64,000 nucleotides of DNA from Membranipora membranacea. Lineage: Eukaryota > Bryozoa > Gymnolaemata > Cheilostomatida > Membraniporidae. The translations under genes were made by a program, and so were the position numbers. The number at the start of each line of letters is the position of its first letter. Position 1 is the stretch's first letter. Below, one piece after another: positions 13,351 to 26,435 of the stretch. Under the pieces are notes generated by a model that did not search any database, was not told where the DNA came from, and saw only the letters and a list, made by a program, of their open reading frames with translations. The DNA lies in the NCBI GenBank assembly GCA_914767715.1, contig OU612073.1, positions 20,212,001 to 20,276,000 of the forward strand, written 5' to 3'.

Positions 13351-13360
13351 TGTTATATAG
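13351..13360 (-). promoter_or_regulatory. TATA-like box upstream of LDLa paralog
   Basis: On the minus strand the sequence reads CTATATAACA, 86-95 bases upstream of the ATG at 13265. The position would suit a TATA box with a leader of about 60 bases. No experimental start site is visible. Confidence 0.4.
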
Positions 13361-13799
13361 GCCTACATACTGCGGATGTCTTTCCTTGTAAGACTATATT
13401 CAAAGATATCCCATTTCATCTGATCTTAATTAATAACCATAATACATAATTTCCACTATCATATCTGCTGTGCTGACTAGATGATGGTGCCGCGGTATCC
13501 TTTTAATTTATAGAATAATGACTTAATTTTGCAATTCAACCGACCCGCAGGTTTCATAAATTCAAAGTATGACTATAGACAGACAAGGGTGTGCACTCTA
13601 GAACCTCCAGTATTCGTCACCTTTAGGTTATATAATATTCAATCATAATACATTGAACCCAGTATCATGTCTGCGCTGACAAGTGGATGGTGATGGGGTA
13701 TACTTGGGATTTATCAGATAATTTATGTAAGTTTGGTACCACCAGAACAACAATAGAAGATCTGTTTCAACAATTTGTTACAAATCTTTTGACACATTG

Positions 13800-14340
13800 A
13801 AACATGATAATCATCATGTAGTTGATTTGATGTGACGATGTGTGCTGCTTTTCACAAAACTCACATACGACAGACAATCCTATTGTGGGCTTCAGCCAAG
13901 TCTGTTTGATTAACATGAGTTTGTTTCACTCCATTGGTCGAGGGGATTTACTTCCAAATAGATAAAATCACATGTTACGAATGGAGGGTGAAACACTCCC
14001 GAATTTGAATCAAATGGCATGAGACTAAAGTTCATAATAAGCGTAAGCCAGAAACAAGCATGTGCGGCCGTCGCCACCAATGCGCAAATTACCACAATCC
14101 ACACCAACACCGGAAAAGAGAAAGGTTTTCTGTTCATTTGGGTAAAAATATGAAGCTGACCCTGTAGTTCATCAATGGTTTCACTCCAGCGGGTAAATCA
14201 AAGGGAGGTGCTAACAATGACTAGAAATGCTGTGGAGGGAAAGATGTCTTTAAGCTGTAATTATGGGACGACAGCTAAATCCCCACAAAAGAGCACAGTA
14301 TAACCGTGCTCATTGCAATGAGACAAAATCTTTGGAAGTC
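13800..14340 (-). pseudogene. decayed copy of first exon of the coiled-coil gene
   Basis: Matches 5.04-5.56 kb on both sides of the first exon of the coiled-coil gene. The exon copy (14137 down to about 14060) still encodes a hydrophobic segment (VLVWIVVICALVATAAHA), but the donor present at 5267 is removed by a deletion of about 20 bases, and no exon 2 equivalent follows. Some extra sequence is inserted near 13.91-13.97 kb. The high amino-acid conservation suggests a fairly recent copy. Confidence 0.72.
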
Positions 14341-14974
14341 ATCCATAGATCAGTTGAGTTATATGTAGAATGATAACATTACCATGAGGTTGTTAAAAAT
14401 TGACCCTGACATCAAAAACTTTCAGATGGTGTATAAAATGACAAGATTACATGTAACTTTAGTGATTACTATTGCTATTCTATGCTGTAGACTCCCAAAC
14501 ATTCTGTACTCAAAGTCACAACATTGTTGTCTGCTTTTTTAGAATTGATAAGACAAAATAGCTTTCAGTCGCAAGTGATATATGTATGAGGACCGTTGAG
14601 CATACTGTATTTAAAGAATTTATGTAAAAGGATTATGAAAATTTGTGCAAAGAAAAGCGAAGATTAATCGATATTGCATTCTTCAATGATGAACAATGAG
14701 GCACCCATGAGGAGTGTGCATTATCTACTACAGTAAGTACAACTGGCTTTTGTGCACAAAAGTAGAGTTAGATAGTGTGTACTTATACATTAGATGTAAA
14801 TGAGATTAGATATAAATTAGATGAAAAGATGAGATCTCACATTTTCAGCAGATAGTCTTCATAACCAGCAGGGCTTTCAGTCAATAAATCAATGTTGTAT
14901 TGGGGTGATTTTGGTGAAGTTTGCAGGATCTATAGAATACATAGACACACCCTGTAAGGCTCTGTGTAAGGTCA

Positions 14975-17900
14975 TCATGTGCTGCTTTTCTGTAACTTTC
15001 TTTGCATTGATTCAGGAAATATTTCTATCAAGGCGGTCTCTTCTATTGATGACAAGTTTCTGAAATGAAAACAGAAAGGTACTGTATGAGGGCGATTGTC
15101 GATGTGTAGATTCGGCATAAAGAGTTTGAAGCAAATCCCCTCCAGAAAAAGCTGTCAATGAAACTCAGTTTGACGATGTTGTTACAATGAATCTTTCCAG
15201 ATGCTTGCCCTAAATGAATGTGCTCCATCTGTGCTGAACATTGATGATTCAAACGTTATAACACTCTCTCACACTGTTTCAACAAGTGGATTTAGTCTAT
15301 TACCAAAAGGATAATGACTACCCAATTTGTATTACAGTTGAGATTTTGCACTAAGTTTACTCCACCAGTGGTTACAGCAGTAGTTACTATTATTCAGTAA
15401 ACTGTTACTCACCTCATATAACACTTATTGGTCTGCACCAGCTCGTTATAGAGGACATACTGTGGTTTACACTGGAACAGGGCTGACGAGGGGTGGATAC
15501 ATACATTATGTCCCCCTATTACTAGTTTGTATTGATTATTAAGTTGTAGCTCAGCAACACTTTGGAAATATCCTGATAATAAACTCTTTCTTATAATCTG
15601 TTAAAAAATTAGAAATCTCAATGAATAACATAACATAACGTAGTACAAGTCTAACATATGAAATGTCTATGGAAACAAAATCTTAACTCATCATGGTGAC
15701 TTTAATCATCAATAAGCAGGCTGTTACCATATCCATATATATCATTCTATGTCGCTACGGTTGATCCTCACTGAGTGCATATGGCACATTAACCACAGGC
15801 AGTAGGAGTCAGTGACAAGATTGGGCCAACACTAGTCTGAGCCCCCCAGACTTTGCCCCCCCCCCGTCCAACACCAAACCTCTCACTTTTAAGCTGAAAG
15901 GCAGAAGCTAAGACCAAATAAATCATCCCTGACAGCATGCCTATCTCATCCATTTTCAGACAATAATGGTGGCCGGTAGCAAAAGTGGAAAATCTTATAC
16001 CATCGCAATAATACCTGATGCTAGCGTATGCCAATATTGATCAATTCTGTTTGTTTGAAGTAACTAAAATCAGTATTACGAGCTAGCATAACCTGCTACT
16101 TGGAGCATTACCTCATGATCTACCATAGACTTAATAATAAACCTAGACAGGACACTATATGGAGCATTAGCATCATTCTGCGCATGCTCAGCTCTGGGCA
16201 TGAGCTGATCTCTGCAAAATTGAGTCTCGGAATTCCGAAGCCATCTGATTGGCTACCTGCTCTGGTCACATACTTCCCAAAGCGTGCGGATTTGTTATCA
16301 ATAGTTATCCTCTCTTGTCATTATTAGCTGATTTTGATTGACAGTTTATGCAGGGGATATCCCATTTCCCCTTTCCAAAGTTGCAATCAGAACCCAAACT
16401 AAACTCATTGTTCTTGCACATGCGCAAATTCAAGTCACGCATGATACATACTTAGCCTTACGACATCTGCTTTGTGGTAATGATAGCCTAGTTTATCAGT
16501 GATCTACATGCCCAGTCAGATCACGAGAGTCAGTATGCATAGCATTGAGGCACTGAGGCAGTTAATTGTGGGCAACATAATGTCATTGGAAGGTGTAGAA
16601 GCAATGATGCTATCATTGATTTACTGTCCAAAATACAGGTTTTTTGTCGATAACTCGATCAATTTTGATCGGATTTCGAGTTTGAAAATTACAATAGAGT
16701 TAGCAGCTTGTCCTGAACAGTTGGACACTAATTTAATGCAAACCTTTTTTTGCAGAAGAAACAGCATCAAGTTGATAACAAGATGCTGCTGATTGTAAAG
16801 CAATTGTCAAATTCAAAATCTGATCAAAATTGATTGAGTTATGAACAAAAAACCTTGATTATGAACAGTAAATCAATGATAGCATCATTGCTTCTACACC
16901 TTCCAATGACGTTACGTTGCCCCACAATTGAGTGCCTCACTTCAGCTATATAGAGTGTCCTGTCTAGGTTTATTTTTAAGTCTATGTGTTCTACTAAGTC
17001 GATCAAATCAAACTTATTTATATTTCACTCACATATGTGTTAGTGCCAGAGGACTTCTGACTAGTGAGATCGTTCTGAGTACATAGATCCTTAAGCTGTC
17101 GCCGCACTTCTAAAGCTGACTTCAGATTTCTCTGATTGAGAAAATTACGCGAGCACCATTCCTGTAATTAAAGGCATCACTTAATCTACCAATTAGATTA
17201 CAATAACTTTGTGGGCCCAAGATTTACACAATGTGGCAATCTAAGTTTATACTAAGTTATAATACAGCTGATATCAGCTGATTCATAACTTAGTATGAAC
17301 TTTAAAAAGTCCCTGTTTCATTTAACAGTTATCAACAAATAATTATAATTTGTCCTGTTAATAGCTGTTAAATTAAACAGGAACTACTTTTAGGTTGATG
17401 CCAGTATGCTAGTTCTAAACAGCTTGCAAGAGCCGCAGTAGCTTATTCCAATATTGTGAATCCTTCATTCTCAGCTTACTGATCACTCCAAGGAAAGTGG
17501 GGAGAGTATCAGACCCTTACCTAACTACCACCATAGTATCATACCTTACCTAACTACCACCAGAGCATCAAACCTTACCTTACTACCACCAGAGTATCAG
17601 ACCCTTACCTTACTACCACCAGAGCCTTTGAATGATCTGTACACATTCAGTAATGTAAGATGATCTCCTTCAGAATGGATAAACTTTCTGTGAGCCTCTC
17701 TAGATTCCTGCTCCTTTAATCAGAAATGGAAAACAAAACTTTGAAGTATTCATGTGAGTATTCAAATCTATGTCAATTGGAACTCATTATGGTCACTCTC
17801 TACATTGTGGGAGTCCATACTCTTACCACCAGTAAATGTTATCAAGTTAATTCAATAAGATAGTCCTAATGTCAAAATTATTGTGAAGCGTATGAAAAGG

Positions 17901-20900
17901 TTATAATTCTTGCATAAGAAACACTCCTTAGAAGCAAGGAAGGTAATGGAAAGAGACCACAAACCCAATATAACATAAGTTACAAGTTTATTATTTAAAT
18001 TTGTTAACATTTGTGTCTTGCTATAGTGTCATCGAAGGTGGTGGTGAGAGACCACAAACCCAATATAACATAAGTTACAAGTTTATTATTTAAATTTATG
18101 TCTTGTTATAGTGTCATCGAAGGTGGTGGTGAGAGACCATGCGTCTTATATACACAAGTAAAAACCTTATTATCATATTTAAGTACTCTTATTTCACTCT
18201 TACTTACCTTAGAGCGATTGGTAACAAATACCGTGTCTACTGATAACATTGATATGATAGATAAAACTTCCTCTCTACAAAGATACATTAGCCTGTACGC
18301 TCACGTGTTTACTCGGTATGGCAGCGAAGAATGAAAAGCTAGATAAGTATGTTAATAAAAACTTGTGAGTACATCCATGCAATGCACTCGGCGGTTACGT
18401 TTGTTTTTAAATTTCCTAGCTCAGACTGTTGGGTAGTGGTTAAGATCGATCTATTGGCTGCCGACACTACAGTGATGTATCAGTTCAGACCAGAAACTTA
18501 GGCAGGATATGAGCTTTACCATATATTTATCTGTGAGGAGTGACAGCTAGGAGATTATTACACATTTCTGATTCATGTCCCAATATATGACAAGGACACA
18601 GTAATTAATAAAACTAATAGGGTAACATTGTGTGGAGTCACATAGATAATTTTCCGCAAATTGATCTTTTTGTGAAATTTTACTGGTAAAATACCTTACC
18701 ATTGCGGGGTTGAATATTCAATTTTTTTAAATTCCCAGTGTGCAAAGATTAGCTTCACAACGATCACAAGCAGAATATTCTGTAATATTATGTAATGAGC
18801 AACGCAATCATCCAACTGTAGGCCTACTTCTGCCAAAACTTGCATCCCAGTTTTAGAGATATTTGGTTTAAGAAGTCTAACTTACAGGCATCCATTACTG
18901 TGTGCTGCTATAAGAGATTTGGCCATTCTTGGGTCAACAGGAAATGCTGCCATCTTCCTACCCAGTTCTGTTATACTATAATTGGACTGTTTATCATCAG
19001 ACTTCTGAACAGCCATCAACAACTGCAGCAGCTCAATAGCGTTTCCAACCGACTAAGAATACAGGAGATCGAGAACTAAGCTGGTGAGACAAGTAAAGTC
19101 CATTTACATAGAGACAATTGGTTCATCTTTGAAAAATTGTTATGTAATTACACCATCACACATTGTCTTTTGCCAAAATCCACTACACTGCACTCACCTC
19201 TTGGGATGGTTTATCCATAAAATCAAAACTCTTGATATCCTCAACCCCGAGAGCAAACAGCTGCAGAGCAACACTCCCAAGATTTGACCTGTAATGGAAA
19301 GATTGTAACCATATGTGTTTATCAGTTCAATGACACCCAAAGAAAAACAGCCTTTTTTCTGTCACCGCTACTTGAGGCTTGGTGGGAAAAAAACATCATG
19401 AGGTTGTTACAAGAACTGCAAAAAGAAATCTTGAATTACTAAAAGAATATTTAAATCACATTAAAGTCATTTGTAACTCAATGTTCACATACCTGAGAAT
19501 CTCTGGAGTTGTGTTATCAGAGAATTTATCGAATTCATTTTCTGTATAAAGTCTGTAACAGTTACCAGCAGACACTCTACCTGCTCTGCCCAGCCTCTGC
19601 CAGGCCTGAGCTTTACTTATACGTGTAACTCTCAATACATCTAACCCTGATCGAGGATTAAATGTCCTAAATAACAAAGAAAACAAATATACATGAAATT
19701 GATTTGAGTAGGCACGTTTTTGCATGAAACAAATTGTTATTGTTTGTACGAAGTTGATAACTCTGGCTGATGCCAGATGGATCGAATCTTTTTGCAAAGA
19801 CATTTTAACAGCGGCACTTATAGCTCCAACGAGTTATAAGCCCATCATTGGATGCTCCGTCGTCCAGCTATTGACGGGAACAGTCACCTCATAGCTCTAT
19901 TTCTTGGAAAAATTAAATGGGGTTTGCTGTCTCAAATTACTTCAGTAGAGACTCATGTCGTATACAATAACTAAAAAAAGGGTAGGTAAGTGAGAGCAGC
20001 ATGACATGAGTCTGAATAATCAGCTTACTTTGTTTTGACCATGCCCGAGTCGATGACATGTCTTATACCGTTTATTGTGACTGAAGTTTCTGCAATGTTT
20101 GTTGCTACTATACATTTTCGACAATTCTATAAAAATAATTTGATATTCTAAAACAATGTCAGACAAACTTACTAGTCTCAGTGAATTAATATGGCTAGAG
20201 TATGGGATTTAATATTTCCGGAATATATGGCCAATTTGCTGACTTTGGAGCAATAGGATTCTATCCTAAAACCATCTTTAGATCTCAAGAGAACTAGGAT
20301 CTGGGTTTGTGTAATTCTTATAACAGGCAGTCAACGACAAGCATTTATATTTCAGTGGATGAGAACTTTGAGGAAATGGCAACATGATTCTGAAACCTGC
20401 TATCAATATCTACCTGAGGTGTTGAGCTGAAAACTTTGAGTTGTGCTTCTGATGGAAGTTTGGAATACATGGGACTGATCAGTAACTGGGCACCTATCAA
20501 CATTCAACAACAAAAATTAAAATGATTTCAAGTCAAGGAATGAGTGAAGCGCCAAGGTGAAGTACTTAATATTACTGCGCTAACACCGAATACTGCTTAG
20601 AGTGCAACATGTAACTTGTGAAGGAGCAGTGTGTCTTTTTCGAGTATGAGCATTCCTGGTTATAGGCCACAATAATATATACCATAATGCCTTGTGATGT
20701 GATAAGATAAAATTATAGTTCTAATGTACAGTCGATACATCCCCCTTCCCATTCAGACATTGTTTGGTGATATGTTCATGGAAAATTACCTGTTTGCGTC
20801 TTTGCGACCTCTCTGAGAGTTTTAACTACAGACTCTATTTCCTCTTCTCCAGTTAAAAATATCAAAATATCCTCTCTGTAAATCATGCATGAAAACAAAA

Positions 20901-23716
20901 TGTAGGAAAGCAATGTCATTAATGAAAAAAATGAAGGTAGAGAATTCTGACCAAATATCAGTTTATAATCTTCTACATAATTATAGTATGTATATGGTGA
21001 GCTGTTCAGAGTTAAATACAATATGGAGATTAAATACAGGAGCTGTGTACTCGTTTTGAATGAGTGGATAACTCTTTTAAAATTATACATTGACTAGTCT
21101 CGCAAGTGTTCACCTGTATATCTTTCAGTTATCACCCATCAACAACATATCTAAGACTCTAGTGTCAAACAGCAACAAGTGTGGTTGAGTCATTTCTAAT
21201 TTCCACAAAAGGGTCCCTAGATACAAATCGCATGATGGTCATTTCCGTCAGAATATCCATCTGAAGACACAGTTGCCCAACTGTGTACTCATATTAAGGC
21301 GGTAAGATGATTATGACCTAATTAGGGCAACATTATAGTAGCTACAGTGAGATTAAAAAATTTAAAAATACTTACCCAAGTGGTGCTGTCCTGTGGATCT
21401 GCATTGCAGTCACCATTGACGCATAGACATAGTCATTTTGTGGTTCAGCCGAATAGAAACACTGAAAGAAAAAACTGATATTGTTATGATGTGAGAGTGT
21501 CCATATGGCCATTAATTTTGTCTGCTGCTATATAACTCTGACGCTACATGTAATAGAGTTTAGTTCTGAGCCTGTTTGAAGAGAATGGGAGCCTGCTTAT
21601 ATAGTACTATCAGAGACTATAGATATAGTATCTATAGTCTCTGGTACTATGATATTATAAGTACTATGAATACCATGAATACTAGGATTACTTTGAACGA
21701 TGTGAATTACTATGTTATTACGGATACTATGGACACCTATGACACTACACACATTGAACAGATGCGATATACTTCCTAAAGCTAACCCTTAACAGCGGGT
21801 AGTATTTATGGTAGCTTAATCACACAATGTTATCTATAACAGAAACATTGTCTCACCTCTACTGGATAGCTCCGACCCTCCAGATATAAAACCTCCGCCT
21901 CAAAGTACTGCGAGAAATGATCTGCATCCATAGTGGCGGACATAATTACTATCTAAAACAGTATGAATATTGTAAAAACCTACCAAATTTATAATAAGCT
22001 TGGAGTTATATATTTATAAAGCAGGATAATATCAGCGAGAAAATTGGTCTCATATGGCCAGTAGGCCTAGCTAATATTTCAATTAGATTGTATCTTGATT
22101 CTTTACAACCTTTTGAACACTGTTGTGTTGGCAAGCCACATAGCTAAAAGAGAAGCACAGTTCAAAATGCTGAGCAAAAACTGAGAAGAACTTAGATCTG
22201 TCAAAATAAGCGAATAAACACTTCAGCACAAGCAAAAACCTGAATACTATCATATAAATAACCTTGAGTGGAAGACGATTCTCAGATTTGCGTTTAGCCT
22301 GGGCTCTTTTGCAGATACCAAAAAGCACATCAGTATGGAGCGTGCGCTCGTGAGCCTCATCCAATATGATGAAGCTGTATCTCCTCAGCATTGGGTCTAA
22401 TATAGACTCCCTCAACAGCATACCTGGGATGATAAAACAAGTATTAAAGTAAAGAACCTACAAAAGATGGAACAGAACACCCAAAAAGATGGGACAGAAC
22501 TACCAAAAAGATGGGACAGAACTACCAAAAGTACAATAAATATCAATAGTATATCACATGAAAAAACAAAGAGAGGAGATACTGTCGGCTTAGACTTGAG
22601 GTGTATCCTCTGTTCTGATTACCTATTGACTATTGATTTATATATTGTATTTACAAGTTGGTAATATACCAAATATACCAAATCAAAAGAATATCATAAA
22701 TAGGTTTGTAGGTCTTACCATCAGTCATGTATTTTATTTTAGTTTGCTCAGAAGTACAATCATCAAATCTGACACAGTATCCCACCTGTAAAACACATGT
22801 CAAGTAATATAGCTGATTGCATGTGTGTATCAAATATCAACATACATGCTGATTACCATGTGGCCTGTATCGCACTAGCAATGGAAATCATAATTGTAGT
22901 TAGATTAGCAGATTAGAGGGGCATACCTTCCAACATATAACTCAACAAACATATAAACTTAATCTTTGGTAGAGTTTGTTCATGCATACCTGTTTACCCA
23001 GTTCAGTTTTCATCTCCTGTGATACTCTAGTAGCTATGGTGACAGCAGCCACTCGACGAGGCTGTGTGCAGGCTATAACATGTCCCTTATTTAACCCAGC
23101 TTCCAGTATGAACTGCAGTCAAATTAAAAAGGACAATTCACTCAATAATGTACCAATTACAAGCAAGGGATACCGGACATAGCCTACAAGCCGTAACCAG
23201 AATTTTATTTCCTTATGATAAGTATACATATCCATAACAGCAAAATAATGCATCCAAAAGCAAGCTGTTAACCCAATATATTGGTGGCTTGAAGTGTGGC
23301 TGCAGAGTAAGATTCAGAATCAACATGCCTAGAGAATCATACTCTAACAGTTGAAACAAAATCATCGGTGCTAGTAAATCTACCATTGATACTCCCCTTC
23401 CCAAATGGTTTAAGGTGTGAACAGAAACAATACATCAGTGGGCCTCTTGAAAAACATTTTGTCAATCAGTTTGAATCAATATGATATTATAACATGATTA
23501 TTCCACCACTGTCTAGCCTGGATAGGAATCAATTACCTGGGCGACCTGAGTTGTCTTTCCACAACCAGTTTCACCGATCAGTATGGCATTAGTCCTTCGG
23601 TTCAGTTCCTTAACAAGGCGCTTACGAGCAGAGTATATAGGTAAGGACATTCGCTGCTCGTCAACAGACTGAGCCATATCCCTGCTTAGAACTTTCAAGG
23701 TACTGATGTCCAATGT
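14975..23716 (-). CDS. DHX33: DEAH-box RNA helicase, DHX33 type
   Basis: Seventeen exons join in frame (1974 nt, 657 residues plus stop): 23716-23537, 23112-22990, 22785-22719, 22423-22263, 21952-21857, 21461-21376, 20875-20790, 20493-20414, 20126-20029, 19666-19493, 19288-19198, 19052-18886, 18274-18208, 17707-17609, 17161-17033, 15597-15413, 15059-14975. Motifs in order: I GETGCGKT, Ia [35 protein letters not shown], then the winged-helix, ratchet and OB regions. The end (NKCYMR then RKL near the terminus) fits DHX33 better than other DEAH helicases. Family knowledge: an ATP-dependent RNA helicase, nucleolar in mammals, linked to rRNA synthesis, translation initiation and RNA sensing. The N-terminus is uncertain: the first exon is open from an acceptor at 23717, so an upstream exon may exist, or translation may start at the ATG of MAQSVDEQ inside it. 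Motif I has Cys where most relatives have Ser. Confidence 0.95.
16123..16987. mobile_element. foldback element in DHX33 intron
   Basis: Terminal inverted repeats of about 35 bp (left 16124-16163, right 16954-16986, sharing AAACCTAGACAGGACACT) enclose a second long inverted repeat: 16541-16690 pairs with 16800-16945. The right inner arm abuts its terminal repeat, while on the left about 375 bases (16166-16540) separate the two, so the left side carries an insertion. No protein is encoded. Confidence 0.75.
17505..17622 (-). repeat. minisatellite copying a 5' splice site
   Basis: Four head-to-tail units of 29-30 bp. Read on the minus strand each carries TCTGGTGGTAGT(A/T)AGGTAAGG or a near copy. 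The first unit overlaps the 3' end of the DHX33 exon 17707-17609 and includes its donor; the other three lie just inside the intron and repeat the same donor consensus. Confidence 0.85.
17952..18138. repeat. tandem duplication in DHX33 intron
   Basis: A unit of 95 then 85 bp starting AGAGACCACAAACCCAATAT is repeated twice, with the start of a third copy at 18132. The second unit lacks about 10 bases. Lies just before the exon at 18208-18274. Confidence 0.85.
21611..21643. repeat. perfect 15 bp-arm hairpin
   Basis: CAGAGACTATAGATA, a 3-base loop, then its exact reverse complement. It lies in a DHX33 intron beside a stretch rich in ACTATG and TACTA words (to about 21760). Confidence 0.85.
22465..22530. 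repeat. 22 bp tandem repeat, three copies
   Basis: Unit AGATGGGACAGAACTACCAA plus AA; the first copy has two or three changes, the other two are identical. Intronic in DHX33. Confidence 0.85.
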
Positions 23717-25475
23717 CTACAAAATTACAACAATGTATAGATTTCTAAAAGCATAAATGAAGAAATTTTAGCAAACTCCTATCTCAGCGTTTATTTTGGT
23801 GTTTAAAAAAAACTGCTGCTATGGACCCAATTGAATTACCATCTCTGACCCCATATTTGATAAACATGTCATTTAAAGCTGAGAGACCCACAAAGGGCAA
23901 ATTTGAGGAGGTGGCAATCCAGGGATTGTTGGTTTGAGCTGTGTTGCTGTCTTCTAAGTTTTAGTTCAGAAACTATGATCTGATGATAATGTACAACTAA
24001 TATCATACTTCATTCTGAGAAGTTCCACAACAATCACAACCATGCGGGGTCTACAACATGTGCATGGCTGTATATGGAACCCCTGAGTAGAAAAGCCATA
24101 TGCAACACCTATCGGGGATGAAAACACTCCAAGTCTGATATGGGCTGATACTTGCAAGCCTGTGTTATGTCTAGATTTGAACATCCACTGGATGTTCATA
24201 TCACTAGGAGTCATCTCACGATTTGTGGCATATCTACTATCTACTATTGCCTGTATCCATTTGCATCAGTCAATCAATAAATAGAATAATGATGAAATAA
24301 CCATGACCACCACTTGAACTGCTACTCCTTGACCTGACCAGTCACCAAAGAGTTTTTATTGTCAAAGCAACATTACATTCACAGCATTAGTTATATAAGA
24401 CAATAGGATTAGGGTTAGCAATCCGAGTTGTGGGTCCCTTTCATGTTCTTTGTTATGATACTTTGAATAATAGAGCAATGAACTAGGTTTAGTTCATTGA
24501 ATAGAGTATACCCTTTCTGCTTTCATTCAGCCAACCGATTGTTAACATTTAATTATAATTGCATCGTGTTGACCAGACCAGTGGGCACATTCCCTTCTCA
24601 ATAAGCCAATTTAGCATCCCAAATTTTAAATTTTCATTATCCAACTAATGAAATATGCGTCACACTGAAGTTATACTTATTCATGAGCGCCCTGTGACGG
24701 GATGCTTTGGATCAAGTCAAAGGTAAAGGTTTGTAAAAATCTTTTCCACATGTAATCTAGCATGATTGATGATTTGTTGTTATTCAAGGGTGCCTCCACA
24801 TGGCCCACGCTTATAAAATAAAAGTAAACATTGTATCTTAGGCTGCAATTTTGACCTTGACCTTCAATTAAAATTTAAAAGAGAAAAAGACAATACGTCA
24901 ATATATTCACAGAAACCAGCCAATCTTATCCTCTAGTAGGATGAAGGAGAGAGAAGACAACTATGTTAAACAAAGAGGCTTTAGAGCTAGACCTGGTGAA
25001 GGGAACAGGATTATTTTTTTGATTGCACAAGGAGTATGAGATGCCTTAAACAATCTCTAAGAGCGAGAAGACATGCATTCACTCCTTTCTGCCAAACCAC
25101 AAAGTATGCAAGCAGCTTTTTCATCAAAAAGGCCTAATATTTCATGTTATGTGCGCAACGTGTCACCATACTAATAATATATTTTTAGTTTGATGATTTT
25201 TATTCCAGCTCATTATTGCCAAGCATTTGTTTTAATTCTTTGCTACAAATTCCTCCATTTCGATAATTTCTCGAAATTGTTCTTATCTTATCTTTCACAG
25301 AATTACTCATTGGTATTTTACAAGGACCATTGCTAGGACTCCTCTAGCTTTAACTTATGGCAAGCAATTGTTTAGCTAAACCTTTGATGAAGTGGTTGCA
25401 AACTTTGACTCCGCTCTGCTAGGAACTTTACCATGATATGATGGTACCTGTTGTATCCAGAGACTTTTTTTTTTA

Positions 25476-25547
25476 TCTAGCCTTGTCACGCGGCCACCTT
25501 TTTTGTTTTAGTCTCAAAACAAAAAAGGCCGAGAGGCAAGGCCAGAC
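25476..25547. mobile_element. palindromic MITE-like hairpin
   Basis: Arms of about 33 bp (left starts TCTAGCCTTGTCACGCGGCC, then T-rich; right is its imperfect complement ending GGCAAGGCCAGA) around a short AGTCTC loop. One arm recurs at 39144-39170, so this is a dispersed family. Confidence 0.65.
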
Positions 25548-25952
25548 GGTATCCATTCCATCACCAGCTTAATCAGATGCCCGCCATTCCAACAATCAAC
25601 ACTGTCAAGAATTTTACCTAACAATTACCATTGCAATGAGCTCATGCAATGGATGATTAAAATCAAACCTTGTTCCTTCCAGATCTAAACCATAACAAAG
25701 TGGTCATGTTGAGCCACCATTACTTTGCATTTGAATACATATTTCATGGCAATGGGAATTTAAATTTCTTGTTGAAAGAGGAAAACAAGTAACAAGCCCT
25801 TTCCAAAAGCTGCTGAAAGCTATCCAACTTGCTATGATTTTTAACAACGGACCATTTACATTTTAAAACATTACAAAATAAAATGGTACATCAGCTCATA
25901 GTATCCAAGCCTTGATCAATTGGTTATTTCTCAACATTGATACATCTAGATC

Positions 25953-25988
25953 AGAGTTGTCATTTATGCATGTTAAGATGACAACTCT
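25953..25988. repeat. short inverted repeat
   Basis: AGAGTTGTCAT and its exact complement flank a 14-base loop. The core GTTGTC/GACAAC also occurs in the terminal repeats of the MITE at 5846-6156, so a related remnant is possible. Confidence 0.55.
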
Positions 25989-26435
25989 TAATTATACTGC
26001 TTTTCTTATATATCCTAGGATATGAAGAGGGATTTTAGGACTTACTCCCTTATGCAAAGAAGTGCAAATATTATAATAAATTGGTAAACATGGGTTAAGT
26101 TTAATTTCTAAAATTCTCATAAAAATAACGTAAATATACTATCATTGGGTTATGATTAAAAACAATAAGACTCTTTACAGGTCTTGGTAATAAAATGCAA
26201 AGAAAAACAGAGTTTCTAAATTACATCGTTCCGAAACAGCTGGGTACTGCTCTTAAAATTATAAAACTTGTACATATACCAATTACTGACCTTTGTCATA
26301 ATCTCACGCCTAACTCTACAATAATAAAATGTTTTCACAACTACAAGAAGAACAGCAACAGAAAAATTCATGTTATCATGAAGCTTTATGAAATCAAATG
26401 ATGACAGAGGCAGTTTCTTGGTGAGTACGCTGAGT

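Larger units (their letters stand above)
23717..26435. other. intergenic region between DHX33 and carbonic anhydrase
   Basis: About 2.7 kb with no supported exon. It should hold the DHX33 promoter and any 5' exon on the minus strand and the 3' flank of the carbonic anhydrase gene. Two hairpins are visible (25476-25547 and 25953-25988). No clear TATA box or CpG-rich patch was seen. Confidence 0.5.
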
